Shown: positions 53,119 through 62,471 of the stretch, piece after piece | Position numbering within the stretch: the first letter of the stretch is position 1 | Layout: the number at the start of each line of letters is the position of its first letter | Source: a bacterium | GTDB lineage: Bacteria; SZUA-182; DTGQ01 | Reading direction: 5' to 3' | NCBI GenBank assembly: GCA_040755755.1 | Contig: JBFLZW010000061.1 | Span: forward strand, 1-64,000 | DNA: 64,000 nucleotides | The notes under the pieces: model-generated | What the model was told of the DNA's origin: nothing | Databases searched by the model: none | What the model saw: the letters and a program-made list of their open reading frames with translations, nothing else | Program-made: the position numbers and the translations under genes

Positions 53119-53922
53119 ATGAAAAAAATCGGGGTAATTGGATGCGGGACTATCGGGGCTCAGATTTGTCTGGCCATTGACCAGGGGAAGATTGCCGCAG
53201 ACCTTGTGGCTGTGGCCGATATGGATGAAGTAAAGGCCCAGCGGCTGGCCGATCAGCTCGCAAACCCTTGCGAGGTTCTCCTTATCCCGGAACTGGTCCG
53301 CCGGGTGGATCTGGTCGTGGAGGCAGCCAACCAGAACGTGGTCCCGTCACTCATGGAGATGGTCCTGGATCAGGGCAAAGAGGTACTGATCATGAGCGTG
53401 GGCGGGCTCCTGCCGCTCACCTGGATATGGGAGCGGATTCCGGATTCCGGGTGCCGTCTGTATATTCCATCGGGAGCAATCGCCGGCCTGGATGCTCTCA
53501 GAGCGGCCAATCTGGCAAAAATCGATTCAGTGACCCTGACCACGCGAAAACCTCCCCGGGGACTGAAAGGGGCCCCTCACTGTACGGAAAAGGGAATCAA
53601 TCTGGATGCCCTGGACCGGGAAATGGTGATCTTCGAGGGGACGGCTCACGAGGCGGTCCGGGCATTTCCTCAAAATATCAATGTAGCCGCAACCTTGAGC
53701 CTGGCCGCTCTTGGACCTGATAAGACCAGAGTCCGGATCATAGCCGACCCCGGCGTTACCAGTAATATCCATGAAATCGAGATCATGGGAGAATCAGGGC
53801 GGATCGTTACCCGGACAGAGAATGTCCCCTCAGCCGCAAATCCGAAAACCAGTTGCCTGGCGGTCCTGTCGGCAATCGCCACCCTCCAGGGGATTTTAAG
53901 CCCCGTAAAGGTGGGGGCCTGA
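53119..53922 (+). CDS. Aspartate dehydrogenase-like NAD(P) enzyme
   Basis: A 267-residue protein: Rossmann start KKIGVIGCGTIGAQICLAID, VDLVVEAANQNVV, then the catalytic-domain signatures YIPSGAIAGLDALRAANLAK, TTRKPPRGLKG and AFPQNINVAATLSLAALGPD, and TRVRIIADPGVTSNIHEIEI. These are the NadX-type L-aspartate dehydrogenase motifs. The enzyme oxidises aspartate to iminoaspartate, used in NAD synthesis, or runs in reverse. No nadA or nadC lies beside it, so the pathway is not settled here. It has its own promoter at 52921. Confidence 0.88.
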   Translation: MKKIGVIGCGTIGAQICLAIDQGKIAADLVAVADMDEVKAQRLADQLANPCEVLLIPELVRRVDLVVEAANQNVVPSLMEMVLDQGKEVLIMSVGGLLPLTWIWERIPDSGCRLYIPSGAIAGLDALRAANLAKIDSVTLTTRKPPRGLKGAPHCTEKGINLDALDREMVIFEGTAHEAVRAFPQNINVAATLSLAALGPDKTRVRIIADPGVTSNIHEIEIMGESGRIVTRTENVPSAANPKTSCLAVLSAIATLQGILSPVKVGA

Positions 53923-53985
53923 AGGGGAGGAGCTCTCCTCCAGGTGCAGACATGAGGGATGAGGGAAAGTGTGAGGTAAGATATA

Positions 53986-54201
53986 ATGAAAGTTAAAGTA
54001 ACTGAACAAGGAGTGGTTGTTCCCAAGGAGCTTCTTGAAGGAGTCGAAGAGGTGGAAATCCGGAAGGAGAATAACTTGATCGTAGTTGTACCGGCCACCA
54101 ATGGTGATCCAATCATGGAATTTGGCAAGCACCCTGTCATCTGCAGCGCATCGGACGCTTCCGAACATCATGATAAATATATTTATGGTTCCAGTACATG
54201 A
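53986..54201 (+). CDS. VapB-type antitoxin
   Basis: A 71-residue protein with an AbrB-like beta N-terminus (KVKVTEQGVVVPKELLEGVE) and a C-terminal toxin-binding tail DPIMEFGKHPVICS...DASEHHDKYIYG, the pattern of antitoxins paired with PIN-domain toxins. It overlaps the toxin start by four bases (ATGA). It looks intact although the toxin is broken. Confidence 0.78.
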   Translation: MKVKVTEQGVVVPKELLEGVEEVEIRKENNLIVVVPATNGDPIMEFGKHPVICSASDASEHHDKYIYGSST

Positions 54202-54496
54202 TGCCTCTTTTCCTTGATACAAGTTATATCATAGCACTTGAGGCAGGAGATGATCAACACCACGAGGATTCATATAAACATTGGCAACAATTTGTTGCAG
54301 CATTGCCAAAATTGGTGACTACCTCATTAATGAGGCATTGTTCTACCAGGGATGGCAGTATTTCAAGCAGCATACGGATAAATCTTACTCACTGACTGAC
54401 TGCATTTCATTTTTAGTAATGGAGCAGCTTAAGATCAGAACAGCCCTTACCTTTGACAAACATTTTGTTCAGGCTGGATTCAAAAGGCTGCCTTAA
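54198..54496 (+). pseudogene. PIN-domain toxin (VapC type) with internal deletion and frameshift
   Basis: The first frame has the PIN start PLFLDTSYIIALEAGDDQHH with its first acidic residue. A second frame from about 54320 gives EALFYQGWQYFKQHTDKSYS, LTDCISFLVMEQLKI and ALTFDKHFVQAGFKRLP, the C-terminal half. Between ALPKLVTTSL and EALFYQ about 40 residues of a normal PIN toxin are missing and the frame changes, so one deletion probably caused both. No active toxin is expected. Confidence 0.8.
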
Positions 54497-54619
54497 AGGC
54501 CGGGTTAAATGACTACTGGCTAGTGATAGAACCTTCAATGAAAAAATATGTCCCCAAAGAAACACTAAGAAGCAGGGAATTTTTGATCCGCCAGGCAGAA
54601 TGATACAGAAAAGTTTCCC

Positions 54620-55621
54620 ATGAACATGCAGGATGGAGTATTAAATATCAATAAGACCGAGGGGATAACCTCGTTTGACGTTGTGGCCGGAATTAAAAGG
54701 ATAACCAGGGTCAAAAAGGTCGGACATGCCGGTACCCTGGATCCGGAGGCCAGCGGGGTTCTCCTCATCTGTCTGGGCAAGGCCACCAAGATTGTGCCTT
54801 TTTTGATGGATACCACCAAGGAGTACCGGGCAACCCTGCATCTTGGGGTCACTACCGACACCCTGGACTCAACCGGCACGGTCCTGCAGCGGGCGGAGAA
54901 AGTTGCCGTTACCGAGAGCGAAATCAGAGAGGTTATACGCTCATTGAGCGGTGAGATCGAGCAGGTGCCGCCCATGTTTTCGGCTTTATGGCATCAGGGA
55001 AAGCGGCTGTATGAGCTGGCCAGAGAAGGGGTCGAGGTCGAGCGAAAGCCAAGAAAGGTCTGGATCTACCGCCTGACCATACGAAGCTATGACCTCCCTT
55101 TTCTGACCTTTGATGTCACCTGTTCCAAGGGAACCTATATCAGGACCCTGTGTGCTGATATAGGCCAGAAACTCGGGGTCGGAGGGCATATGAGCTCGCT
55201 GCAGCGGCGCAGGGTAGGTGATATGACCATTGAGCAGGCCATTCCCTTTGACGTCATCAGGCAGAAGGATGCCGCAGAAATTCTGGCTGCCGGAATCCAC
55301 CCTCTTGACGAGGTGCTGAAATTCCTCCCCGTTGTCCAGATCGGGCCTGAAGCCGAGCGAAAGACCCTGCACGGCGTCCCGCTTTCACCCCGCGAGGTGC
55401 TCAGGTGCCCTGAGAGTTTCCGGAAAGGGGATCTGTTCAGAGGGTATGATCCGGGAAATCGTTTTCTCGGCATTTTCGAAGCCCTGACTGACTTGGGCGG
55501 GACGCAGCAGTCGGCCACCGGCCAGTATGAGCAGCAGGCTGCCAGAGAGGAGCTCTGGTTCAAACCGAAGCGCCTGCTTGTGGATACCCCTGGTACCCCT
55601 CAAAAGACCATGAAACCATGA
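54620..55621 (+). CDS. truB: tRNA pseudouridine(55) synthase TruB
   Basis: A 333-residue TruB: NINKTEGITSFDVVAGIKRI, the catalytic aspartate in GHAGTLDPEASGVLLICLGK, KEYRATLHLGVTTDTLDSTG, QVPPMFSALWHQGKRLYELA and the C-terminal PUA-like region. It makes pseudouridine 55 in the T-loop of tRNAs. It is slightly longer than usual because of a Gln-rich tail. The usual rbfA and rpsO neighbours are absent. It is followed ten bases later by the nitrilase-family gene. Confidence 0.95.
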   Translation: MNMQDGVLNINKTEGITSFDVVAGIKRITRVKKVGHAGTLDPEASGVLLICLGKATKIVPFLMDTTKEYRATLHLGVTTDTLDSTGTVLQRAEKVAVTESEIREVIRSLSGEIEQVPPMFSALWHQGKRLYELAREGVEVERKPRKVWIYRLTIRSYDLPFLTFDVTCSKGTYIRTLCADIGQKLGVGGHMSSLQRRRVGDMTIEQAIPFDVIRQKDAAEILAAGIHPLDEVLKFLPVVQIGPEAERKTLHGVPLSPREVLRCPESFRKGDLFRGYDPGNRFLGIFEALTDLGGTQQSATGQYEQQAAREELWFKPKRLLVDTPGTPQKTMKP

Positions 55622-55631
55622 GGACAAAGCT

Positions 55632-56408
55632 ATGGCCGGAAAAGTGAGACTGGCTCATCTCCAGTTTGCAGCCATGCAGGGAAAGATCGATCAAAACCGC
55701 ACCACCGCAGAGCGGCTGATGCATGAGGCCGCCGGGCGGGGGGCGCAGCTTGTCTGCCTGCCGGAGCTATTCACCACCGGGCATGACTTTGACCTCATCC
55801 GGGCTCAGGAGGATGAGGGGGCCTGGTGTTCTGAAAACCTTGATTGGCTTTCCGGGATGGCCCGCGCACTGAAGATTTATCTGGTGGCCGGAACCCTGCC
55901 GGAAAAAGCGGGGGGGAAGTTTTACAATACGGCCTTTTTGTTCAGTGACAGAGGAGAGCTTCTGGGGAGTTATCGGAAAGTCCACCTTTTCCCCCCGATG
56001 GGAGAAAATGCCTTTTTTACTCCCGGCCAGGACTGCCCGGTTTTTCATACCCCTTTGGCCAGGATAGGTATCGCTGTCTGCTACGATCTTCGCTTCCCGG
56101 CGCAGTTTTCCGACCTTGCCGGCCAGGGGGCGGATATTATTCTGGTTCCCGCCCGGTTTCCCCATCCGCGGATGGACCACTGGCGGATTCTCCTTCGGGC
56201 CAGGGCCATTGAAAATTACCTGTTTGTAGCGGGATGCAACGCTATCGGCATCTTCGGCCAGACCGTATTTTGCGGCCACTCCTGCATCATCTCCCCCTGG
56301 GGGGAGACCCTGGCCGAGGCAGGAGAGCGGGAAGACGTCCTTATGGCCGAGATGGATCTTGACCTGGTGGAAGAAAGCCGCTCATTTTTCCAGAAGACCG
56401 ACAGGTAG
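55632..56408 (+). CDS. Carbon-nitrogen hydrolase (nitrilase superfamily, omega-amidase-like)
   Basis: A 258-residue protein with the catalytic triad in order: glutamate in LVCLPELFTTGHDF, lysine in SYRKVHLFPPMGE and cysteine in IAVCYDLRFPAQFSDLAGQG. YDLRFP and the SPWGETLAEAGE end resemble Nit2/omega-amidase-type enzymes that hydrolyse small amides. It is probably cotranscribed with truB. The substrate is unknown. Confidence 0.9.
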   Translation: MAGKVRLAHLQFAAMQGKIDQNRTTAERLMHEAAGRGAQLVCLPELFTTGHDFDLIRAQEDEGAWCSENLDWLSGMARALKIYLVAGTLPEKAGGKFYNTAFLFSDRGELLGSYRKVHLFPPMGENAFFTPGQDCPVFHTPLARIGIAVCYDLRFPAQFSDLAGQGADIILVPARFPHPRMDHWRILLRARAIENYLFVAGCNAIGIFGQTVFCGHSCIISPWGETLAEAGEREDVLMAEMDLDLVEESRSFFQKTDR

Positions 56409-56507
56409 GCGTTGGTTCTGTTCAATGGCATATGATACACTGAAATGCGATTGCCGGGGGGATTTTTTGGGGGGATAAAGCTTTGTACTGCAGGAGATAA
56501 CTTCTCC

Positions 56508-57134
56508 TCAATTCATAATTGAGCAGTAAATAGTATTATTCTCACTGTCCCGAGAGCACTCCAGCATATGAGAAGCGTTTTTGATGAGCTCATCAATTAC
56601 TCTGGCATCAGTAGGATATGAGGTGATACCAATGCTGATGGAAGTGTTCTTTTTGGCAGCAGCCGCCTCAAGGTCAATTCCCGAAAAGGCAAACAAAACC
56701 TGGTCTTTTAATCGCTCGGACAGACAGACAGCCCCCTCGATGCTTGTTTCCGGCAGAATCAGGGCCAGGACTTCGTCATTGTAGAGAGAGAGAATGTCCG
56801 TATCGCGAAGATTCGCTTTGATGAACTCACCAAGTTTTCTCATAAACAGACAGCACCTCTCATGAGACATCTGCGCAGGTTGCTCCTCCGCCCCCGCTGT
56901 TACACTGACCAGAACAAGAGAAAGGAACTGATTGTAGCGCTTGGCTCTTTTCATCTCCTCATCGAGTCTGATGCTGAGATATCGTGCATTATAAAGCCGG
57001 GTGTTTTCATCAACAAAAATATTTTCAACTAAATCTTTATTCATCTTTTTTAAATTATTATATGCATTTATAATATTTTTTAACTTCAACTTTAACCTTG
57101 CATTTTCATCCTTCAGGCGATTAACCTCGCTCAT
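56508..57134 (-). CDS. Degenerate GGDEF-domain protein
   Basis: A 208-residue protein with an N-terminal coiled coil (NRLKDENARLKLKLKNIINA), then a GGDEF fold: VDENTRLYNARYLSIRLDEE matches the usual D-LT-L-NRR start, and TSISIGITSYPTD the end. The active-site loop reads YNDEVLALILPET instead of GGDEF, so cyclase activity is unlikely. It may sense or bind nucleotides. It stands alone, 440 bases downstream of the response-regulator gene on the same strand. Confidence 0.78.
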   Translation of the reverse strand: MSEVNRLKDENARLKLKLKNIINAYNNLKKMNKDLVENIFVDENTRLYNARYLSIRLDEEMKRAKRYNQFLSLVLVSVTAGAEEQPAQMSHERCCLFMRKLGEFIKANLRDTDILSLYNDEVLALILPETSIEGAVCLSERLKDQVLFAFSGIDLEAAAAKKNTSISIGITSYPTDARVIDELIKNASHMLECSRDSENNTIYCSIMN

Positions 57135-57574
57135 GCTCTTTCAGCCCCCCTCATCTATCACTTAACGCCTTGTCTAAAAAGGAATTCACTAGCCCATAGC
57201 AGATGTTCTTCCCCTACTTGAGAGATGGATAATATTTCGGCCACGATCAGAGTATACTCCAGACACATTCTCACTTTGCAAAATAAATGCCACCATAAAG
57301 ATCGGTCTTTGAGAAACCAAAATACCCTCCTCCCTCTTATTTTTCATCCAAAAACAACATCTTCTTATCTCTCGACCGATCCCTGCTCCCCGTGGAGAGA
57401 AAGAATACCAAAATCGGATGGGAAATTATGAATCCTCGTTCATAATTATGAAATCACTTTCATAATTTGCCAGGATTGCTGGCTTTCGGTACAGGAGTCA
57501 GAAGTCAGAAGCCAGGAGAAATTTTTTATTCTGACTCCTGGCTTCTGACTCCTGAATTCTTGTCTTTTTCATAA
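57135..57574. other. 440-base intergenic region with 20-bp-spaced AT palindromes and one long inverted repeat
   Basis: No gene supported. TTCATAATT occurs at 57439 and 57459, and its complement AATTATGAA at 57424 and 57444, giving 20-base spacing and a perfect palindrome TTCATAATTATGAA at 57439-57452. An inverted repeat follows at 57492-57555. The sites could be operators for the GGDEF-like gene. Confidence 0.6.
57492..57555 (-). repeat. Inverted repeat of GGAGTCAGAAGTCAGAAGCC type
   Basis: CAGGAGTCAGAAGTCAGAAG with CCAGGAG is mirrored by CTCCTGGCTTCTGACTCCTG across an AT-rich loop. It lies just after the stop of the response-regulator gene and could end that transcript. It has the same design as the repeats inside the BREX genes, with a different unit. 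Confidence 0.75.
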
Positions 57575-58948
57575 CTATTCCCGAATCTGGTATTCTTTAA
57601 TCTTGCTCAACAGGGACCGGTAACTGACCTGAAGCAGCTTGGCAGCCTGAATCCGGTTCCAGTTGGTTTTGGCCAGAACACTTTTAATCGTAGCTTTTTC
57701 CGCCTTTTGAATGGCCAGGCGGCTGACCTCTTTCAGGGGAACAATTTTGGTATTCTTATAAACCATCTTCCCTTCAACCACATCGTGGGGAATAACGGTA
57801 TAAACAACTTCCTCGCTGCCCAGAACGATGATTTTTTTGATCAGGTTCTCTAATTCCCTGATATTTCCGGGCCAGTCGTAGTTCATGAAAATGTTCATGA
57901 TCTGGGGGGATATTGAGCTGATTTCCTTACTATACAGAGAAGAATATTTTTTGATGAAATAATCTACCAGAAGGTAGATGTCCTCTTTATGTTCTCTCAA
58001 GGGGGGGAGAAAAATTGTCACTTCATTCAGCCGGTAGAAGAGATCCTCCCTGAAGCTGCCGCTTCGGATACCTTCTTCCAGATCACGGTTGGTGGCAACG
58101 ATGATCCGGACATCGACCTTGACGCTTTTCTTGCCGCCAAGACGGCTGAACTCTTTCTCTTCCAGAACCTGAAGCAGCTTGGCCTGAAGTGAAGGGGGCA
58201 TTTCGCCGATTTCATCCAGGAATATCGTTCCTTCATTGGCAAACTCAAACCGGCCGGGTTTCGGCCTTTGAGCGCCGGTAAAGGCCCCCCGCTCATAGCC
58301 AAAGAGCTCGGATTCAAGAAGAGTCTCCGGAAGAGTGGCACAATTGACCTTGATAAACGGTTTATCCCGACGGTTGGAAAGTGAATGAATAGCCCTGGTC
58401 ACCAGTTCTTTTCCCGTACCGCTCTCCCCTCTGACCAGGATTGTCAATTCCGTATCGGCTACCTGCTCGATCATTTTTTTGATATTCAGGATCGGATTGC
58501 TGTCGCCGATAAAGTTTTCATACTCAGCCCGGGATTTCAGCTTTTTCTTCAGGGATTCATTTTCACAGGCCAGGGCTTTTCGCTCCAGCACCTTGTTAAT
58601 GGTAATTTTCAGCTCATCATTATCAAACGGCTTGGTAATAAAGTCATCTGCTCCGGCATGCATGGCATTGACAACGTTTTTGGCCTCTCCGTGTGCGGAA
58701 AGCATAATAACGGCTATCCGCTTCGAAATGGCCTTGATCCTCCCCAGAAGCTCGATCCCGTTAATATCCGGCATGCTGATGTCCATCAGTATCAGGTCAG
58801 GAGTCTCGTTTCTGGCCTGTTGAATAGCTGTCTTCCCATCTTCGGCAGAAAAAATCTTATATCCTTCCTTAGTCAGCGCCTCGGTTAGTATCCAGATCAA
58901 TTCAGGGTCATCGTCAACTAATAAAATTGTTACTTTCTTGTCTTTCAT
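57575..58948 (-). CDS. NtrC-family sigma54-dependent response regulator
   Basis: A 457-residue protein with a receiver domain (phosphoacceptor in PDLILMDISMPDINGIELLG near residue 53), the AAA+ sigma54-activator core (VRGESGTGKELVTRAIHSLS; ELFGYERGAFTGAQ, the sigma54-contacting GAFTGA loop; GTIFLDEIGEMP) and a Fis-type HTH (NRIQAAKLLQVSYRSLLSKI). It activates sigma54 promoters once phosphorylated, most likely by the kinase encoded 177 bases upstream. Targets unknown. Confidence 0.95.
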   Translation of the reverse strand: MKDKKVTILLVDDDPELIWILTEALTKEGYKIFSAEDGKTAIQQARNETPDLILMDISMPDINGIELLGRIKAISKRIAVIMLSAHGEAKNVVNAMHAGADDFITKPFDNDELKITINKVLERKALACENESLKKKLKSRAEYENFIGDSNPILNIKKMIEQVADTELTILVRGESGTGKELVTRAIHSLSNRRDKPFIKVNCATLPETLLESELFGYERGAFTGAQRPKPGRFEFANEGTIFLDEIGEMPPSLQAKLLQVLEEKEFSRLGGKKSVKVDVRIIVATNRDLEEGIRSGSFREDLFYRLNEVTIFLPPLREHKEDIYLLVDYFIKKYSSLYSKEISSISPQIMNIFMNYDWPGNIRELENLIKKIIVLGSEEVVYTVIPHDVVEGKMVYKNTKIVPLKEVSRLAIQKAEKATIKSVLAKTNWNRIQAAKLLQVSYRSLLSKIKEYQIRE

Positions 58949-59124
58949 TTACTTAACTCACCTATACGCTTTCCTGAAAATTGATGATTAATTATAATTG
59001 TCAAATTGAAGCTTATGGTTACCTACATACACCACGTCAGCAGTGGAGCAGCCTCCGTGGTTCCTGAATTCCCTGGACATTGTATACCCCCGGGTCCATG
59101 CGGACAGTCCCGAGATGCCCACCA

Positions 59125-60744
59125 TTACTCTTTACTAACGGGAATGTACAACAGAAAGGTGGTTCCTTTATTAACTTCGCTCTGGACCTCGATATAACCA
59201 TTATGGGCCTGGATAATCTGGTTGGCGGCAGCCAGTCCTAATCCGGTACCCGATTCTTTGGTGGTGAAAAAATGCTCGAAAATTTTTTTTTGAATTTTGC
59301 AGGGGATTCCAACCCCTGTATCAGTAAACCGTACCAGCACATACTTTGCCTGAGAGCTGTCAGCAGAGAAGTTCTGGGCCGAAACCCGAAGCTCTCCTCC
59401 ATAAGGCATGGCCTCGATAGCATTGACAATGATATTGAGAAAGGACTCCTTGATCCGCTCTTCGTTAACACAGGTAGGGCTTACATCCTGGAGCGATTCG
59501 CGAGTGAGAGAAATCTTATGCCGATAGAGGTCGTTTCTCACCAGATTCAATGCCTGGTCCAGGGTAGCGTTTAAATCCACTATTCTTCTTTGAAACCGGT
59601 CAGGGTTTGAAAATAACAGGAGTTCCTTCACCAGTGCGTTGAGCTGAAAAACACTGTTATTCACTACTTCCAGGGACTTGTTTCGAAAGTCGTCATCATA
59701 CCACCGGTCCTCCAGGTTCTGCAACGCTCCCTTGATCTTGGTGATTGGATGCCGCAGATCATGAGCGATTTCGGAAATCATCTCGCCCATAGTGATCAGT
59801 TGGGTGGATTTTGCAATACAGGAAGCCTTTTCATACAGAGAAACCGCCTGTGAGGCAATGATCGACAGGAATTGGCGTCTCTCGAGAGAAGAAAATGCCT
59901 TTTTGACACTGCTCCCCAGGCAGAAGATTCCGTACAGCTCATGGTCGATCGTTATCGGAACAGCGAGAAAGGACTCCAGGATAAGCTCGTGAAATCCCTG
60001 TGTCCGAAAATGGGCCAGCAGAGGTCCGGTAAACTGGTCATTGTCTTCTTCCTGACCATTCCTTCCGAAACAGTCAGTGCTTTCCATCGGAATTTTCTCC
60101 AGACTGAGCCTTTTGAGGATATCATCAGGGATTCCCTGGGCAAACCGCAGATGCAATTCCCCAAGCTCACTCTGAAAGGAAAACCACAGGAAATAATCGA
60201 CCGGCAGAACCTGTTTGATGACCTGGGCAAGTCGTTCGAGGGCCTCATCAAGGTTAGCCTGCAGGCCGAAGGTCCGGGCAATTTCATACAATACGGAAAG
60301 CTCTTTGATCTTCCATTCCAATTCCTGATTTTTTTCCTGCAATTCAGTAACCAACTGCTTATTCTTGAGACCGAGTCTTCTGCGCTCAAGGCTCTTTTTC
60401 ACCACAAACCGGATCTCGTCCAGGGAGCAGCCCTTGACCAGGAAGTCATAAGCTCCCCTCCTGGAGGATTCAACCGCCACTTCCCGTGAGTCATGCCCTG
60501 AAATCATAATGACCGGGATCTCGGGATAGAGTTGTTTGATATGCTCAAGGAATTCCATAGCCTTTATTTCAGCCATCTCCGCCTGCAAATCCAGGAAGAT
60601 CAGGCTGAAGTCAGTGAGCTGAATTTTCTGCATGGCTTCGGCGCCGGAGGTTGCAACTGCCACCTGATAACCTTCCTGGGCCAGGTGAGCTTCGAGGTAG
60701 CTGGCATATTGCTGATGACTGTCAACTATCAGAATATTGTCCAT
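59125..60744 (-). CDS. Hybrid sensor kinase with N-terminal receiver and GAF-like domain
   Basis: About 539 residues: an N-terminal receiver (NILIVDSHQQYASYLEAHLA, acidic site in SLIFLDLQ), a coiled linker, a GAF-like sensor (near residues 165-320), the phosphoacceptor histidine in EIAHDLRHPITKIKGAL near 345, and the ATPase end GVGIPCKIQKKIFEHFF, TGLGLAAANQIIQAHNGYIE. No membrane segment is visible, so it is cytoplasmic. I use ATG 60744. It is cotranscribed with the NtrC-type regulator. Confidence 0.92.
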   Translation of the reverse strand: MDNILIVDSHQQYASYLEAHLAQEGYQVAVATSGAEAMQKIQLTDFSLIFLDLQAEMAEIKAMEFLEHIKQLYPEIPVIMISGHDSREVAVESSRRGAYDFLVKGCSLDEIRFVVKKSLERRRLGLKNKQLVTELQEKNQELEWKIKELSVLYEIARTFGLQANLDEALERLAQVIKQVLPVDYFLWFSFQSELGELHLRFAQGIPDDILKRLSLEKIPMESTDCFGRNGQEEDNDQFTGPLLAHFRTQGFHELILESFLAVPITIDHELYGIFCLGSSVKKAFSSLERRQFLSIIASQAVSLYEKASCIAKSTQLITMGEMISEIAHDLRHPITKIKGALQNLEDRWYDDDFRNKSLEVVNNSVFQLNALVKELLLFSNPDRFQRRIVDLNATLDQALNLVRNDLYRHKISLTRESLQDVSPTCVNEERIKESFLNIIVNAIEAMPYGGELRVSAQNFSADSSQAKYVLVRFTDTGVGIPCKIQKKIFEHFFTTKESGTGLGLAAANQIIQAHNGYIEVQSEVNKGTTFLLYIPVSKE

Positions 60745-60932
60745 GAGATCAATTACATGCAAGTGTTTAAACAGGCACGGGATGCTATGATAGAGTTTAC
60801 CTATTTGTAAAAATGTGTTACTTTTTTTTCATTCTAATCAAAACTTTGCTCTTTGTCAATACCCCAAGAGATGACTCTCCATTTCTTTATCGGTGGAAAT
60901 TGTCAAGGAAATCAGCATATTTGTCTATTCGA

Positions 60933-62471
60933 TCATTTTGGATCTAGCAGAAATTCAACGATTTTATCCTGGATGGCTTTGCAGATATGGTGCTGATTTT
61001 TGTCCTGATTCATCATGATTGAAAAGGCAATCAGCTCGTTACGGTAAGAGTAGACATATCCGGACAGGCAGGAGACTCCATCGATCAGTCCGGTCTTGAC
61101 CCTCACTCTGCCCTGCACCTTCGGGCTCTTCAGCCGCTTTCTCATCGTTCCGTCAACCCCGGCTATGGCCAGGGATGAAAAGTATTCCGGCTGATATTCA
61201 AACTTTTGCTGCATATAGGTCAGAAGGTCCACAATCTTCTTGGGGGTGGTGAAATTCTTCCTCGATAGCCCGCATCCGTCTGCGGCTAAAAAGTTTTCAG
61301 CTCCCAGGCCGGATTCCTCCAGAAACTCCCTGATCGCGGCCAGTCCCTTCTCGGTGTTCCCCGGTGCCCCCTTGCTCTGGGCCCCCAGGGTTTTCAAGAG
61401 CTGCTGAGCGATAAAATTATTGCTGAACTTGTTGAGACTGGCCACAATATCCGAAAGAGGTTTGGACTGATGCTGACAGATCACCCTGGCATTTTCAGGA
61501 ACAATGCCCGGTCTTACCTGGCCTGAGATATCTATTCCTTTTTGCCTGAGCAGCCCTTTCACCACTTCAGCCGTGTACCGGGATGGAGCCTTGATTGCCC
61601 GGTAGACAGTCATGGGAGCATGACGAATGGATATCTGCCCGGATACCGTGAATATGTTTATCCCATCCTTGAAGCGATGGGCTATGGTCAGAGCTTTTCG
61701 GGGAGAGCGGGCAGTGGTTGTGGCCCTGTTGATCACCTGAATCGCCCCGTCGCTTGAAGGAGGGTCCCATTGGACCAGGGGCTTTTGTCCAACCCTGGAT
61801 GCAGGCCGGATCACAAAGGTTATGGTGTTGAAATTCATCGACAAAGCTCCGCTTTCCGCCCGGTACCAGAGCGAGGGGTCTCCACCGCGCTGGTTTTCCG
61901 TATTCTCTTCAGGAGCAAAGTAGGAATCGTCAAAGATCACTCCTTCGGTGACTTTTTTGACACCGGCTTCTTTGACCTCGCGCGCCAGCTCATATAACTC
62001 TTCGGTTACTAACAGAGGGTCCCCGAATCCCTTGATGTAAAGAGGCCCCGAAACAACGCCCTCCGGAGACATCTGCCTGGCGTAGATAACGGTCGGAAAG
62101 GAATAATCCGGTTTTAACCTGGCCAAGGCTGCGGCTGAAATGAACAGCTTTTGATTTGAGGCCGGAATAAACAGCTCGTCCGAGCACAGGTCAGCCAGTA
62201 CCTGGCCGGTTGTCAGAGAGACAATATAGATGCCGGTCTTTATTTTCTTCATGGCCGGATGAGAGTAAAGGATAGACAAGACTTCATCCTGAAGGGGATG
62301 GAGAATGGGCCTTCGTGCGGAACAGGAAGAGGTTTTGCCCTCTGCTTCTGCAGAGAGAGAAATACAGAACATAAGGCAGATAAAGACTGGAAGATAAGCA
62401 AAAACCGGGAGAAAGAGCTTATTGAGAATTGGCTTTGTACATCGGTCAGTAGTTATAGGTTCCATATCCAC
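60933..62471 (-). CDS. dacB: D-alanyl-D-alanine carboxypeptidase/endopeptidase, PBP4 (S13) type
   Basis: A 512-residue exported protein with an N-terminal signal (LFLPVFAYLPVFICLMFCIS). The S13 active-site motifs are SxxK in FIPASNQKLFISAAALA near residue 105, SxN in ASLNKFSNNFIAQQLLKTLG near 340, and KTG in RVRVKTGLIDGVSCLSGYVY near 455. The large insert between the first two motifs is typical of PBP4/DacB. It trims or cleaves peptidoglycan cross-links in the periplasm. Confidence 0.93.
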   Translation of the reverse strand: MDMEPITTDRCTKPILNKLFLPVFAYLPVFICLMFCISLSAEAEGKTSSCSARRPILHPLQDEVLSILYSHPAMKKIKTGIYIVSLTTGQVLADLCSDELFIPASNQKLFISAAALARLKPDYSFPTVIYARQMSPEGVVSGPLYIKGFGDPLLVTEELYELAREVKEAGVKKVTEGVIFDDSYFAPEENTENQRGGDPSLWYRAESGALSMNFNTITFVIRPASRVGQKPLVQWDPPSSDGAIQVINRATTTARSPRKALTIAHRFKDGINIFTVSGQISIRHAPMTVYRAIKAPSRYTAEVVKGLLRQKGIDISGQVRPGIVPENARVICQHQSKPLSDIVASLNKFSNNFIAQQLLKTLGAQSKGAPGNTEKGLAAIREFLEESGLGAENFLAADGCGLSRKNFTTPKKIVDLLTYMQQKFEYQPEYFSSLAIAGVDGTMRKRLKSPKVQGRVRVKTGLIDGVSCLSGYVYSYRNELIAFSIMMNQDKNQHHICKAIQDKIVEFLLDPK

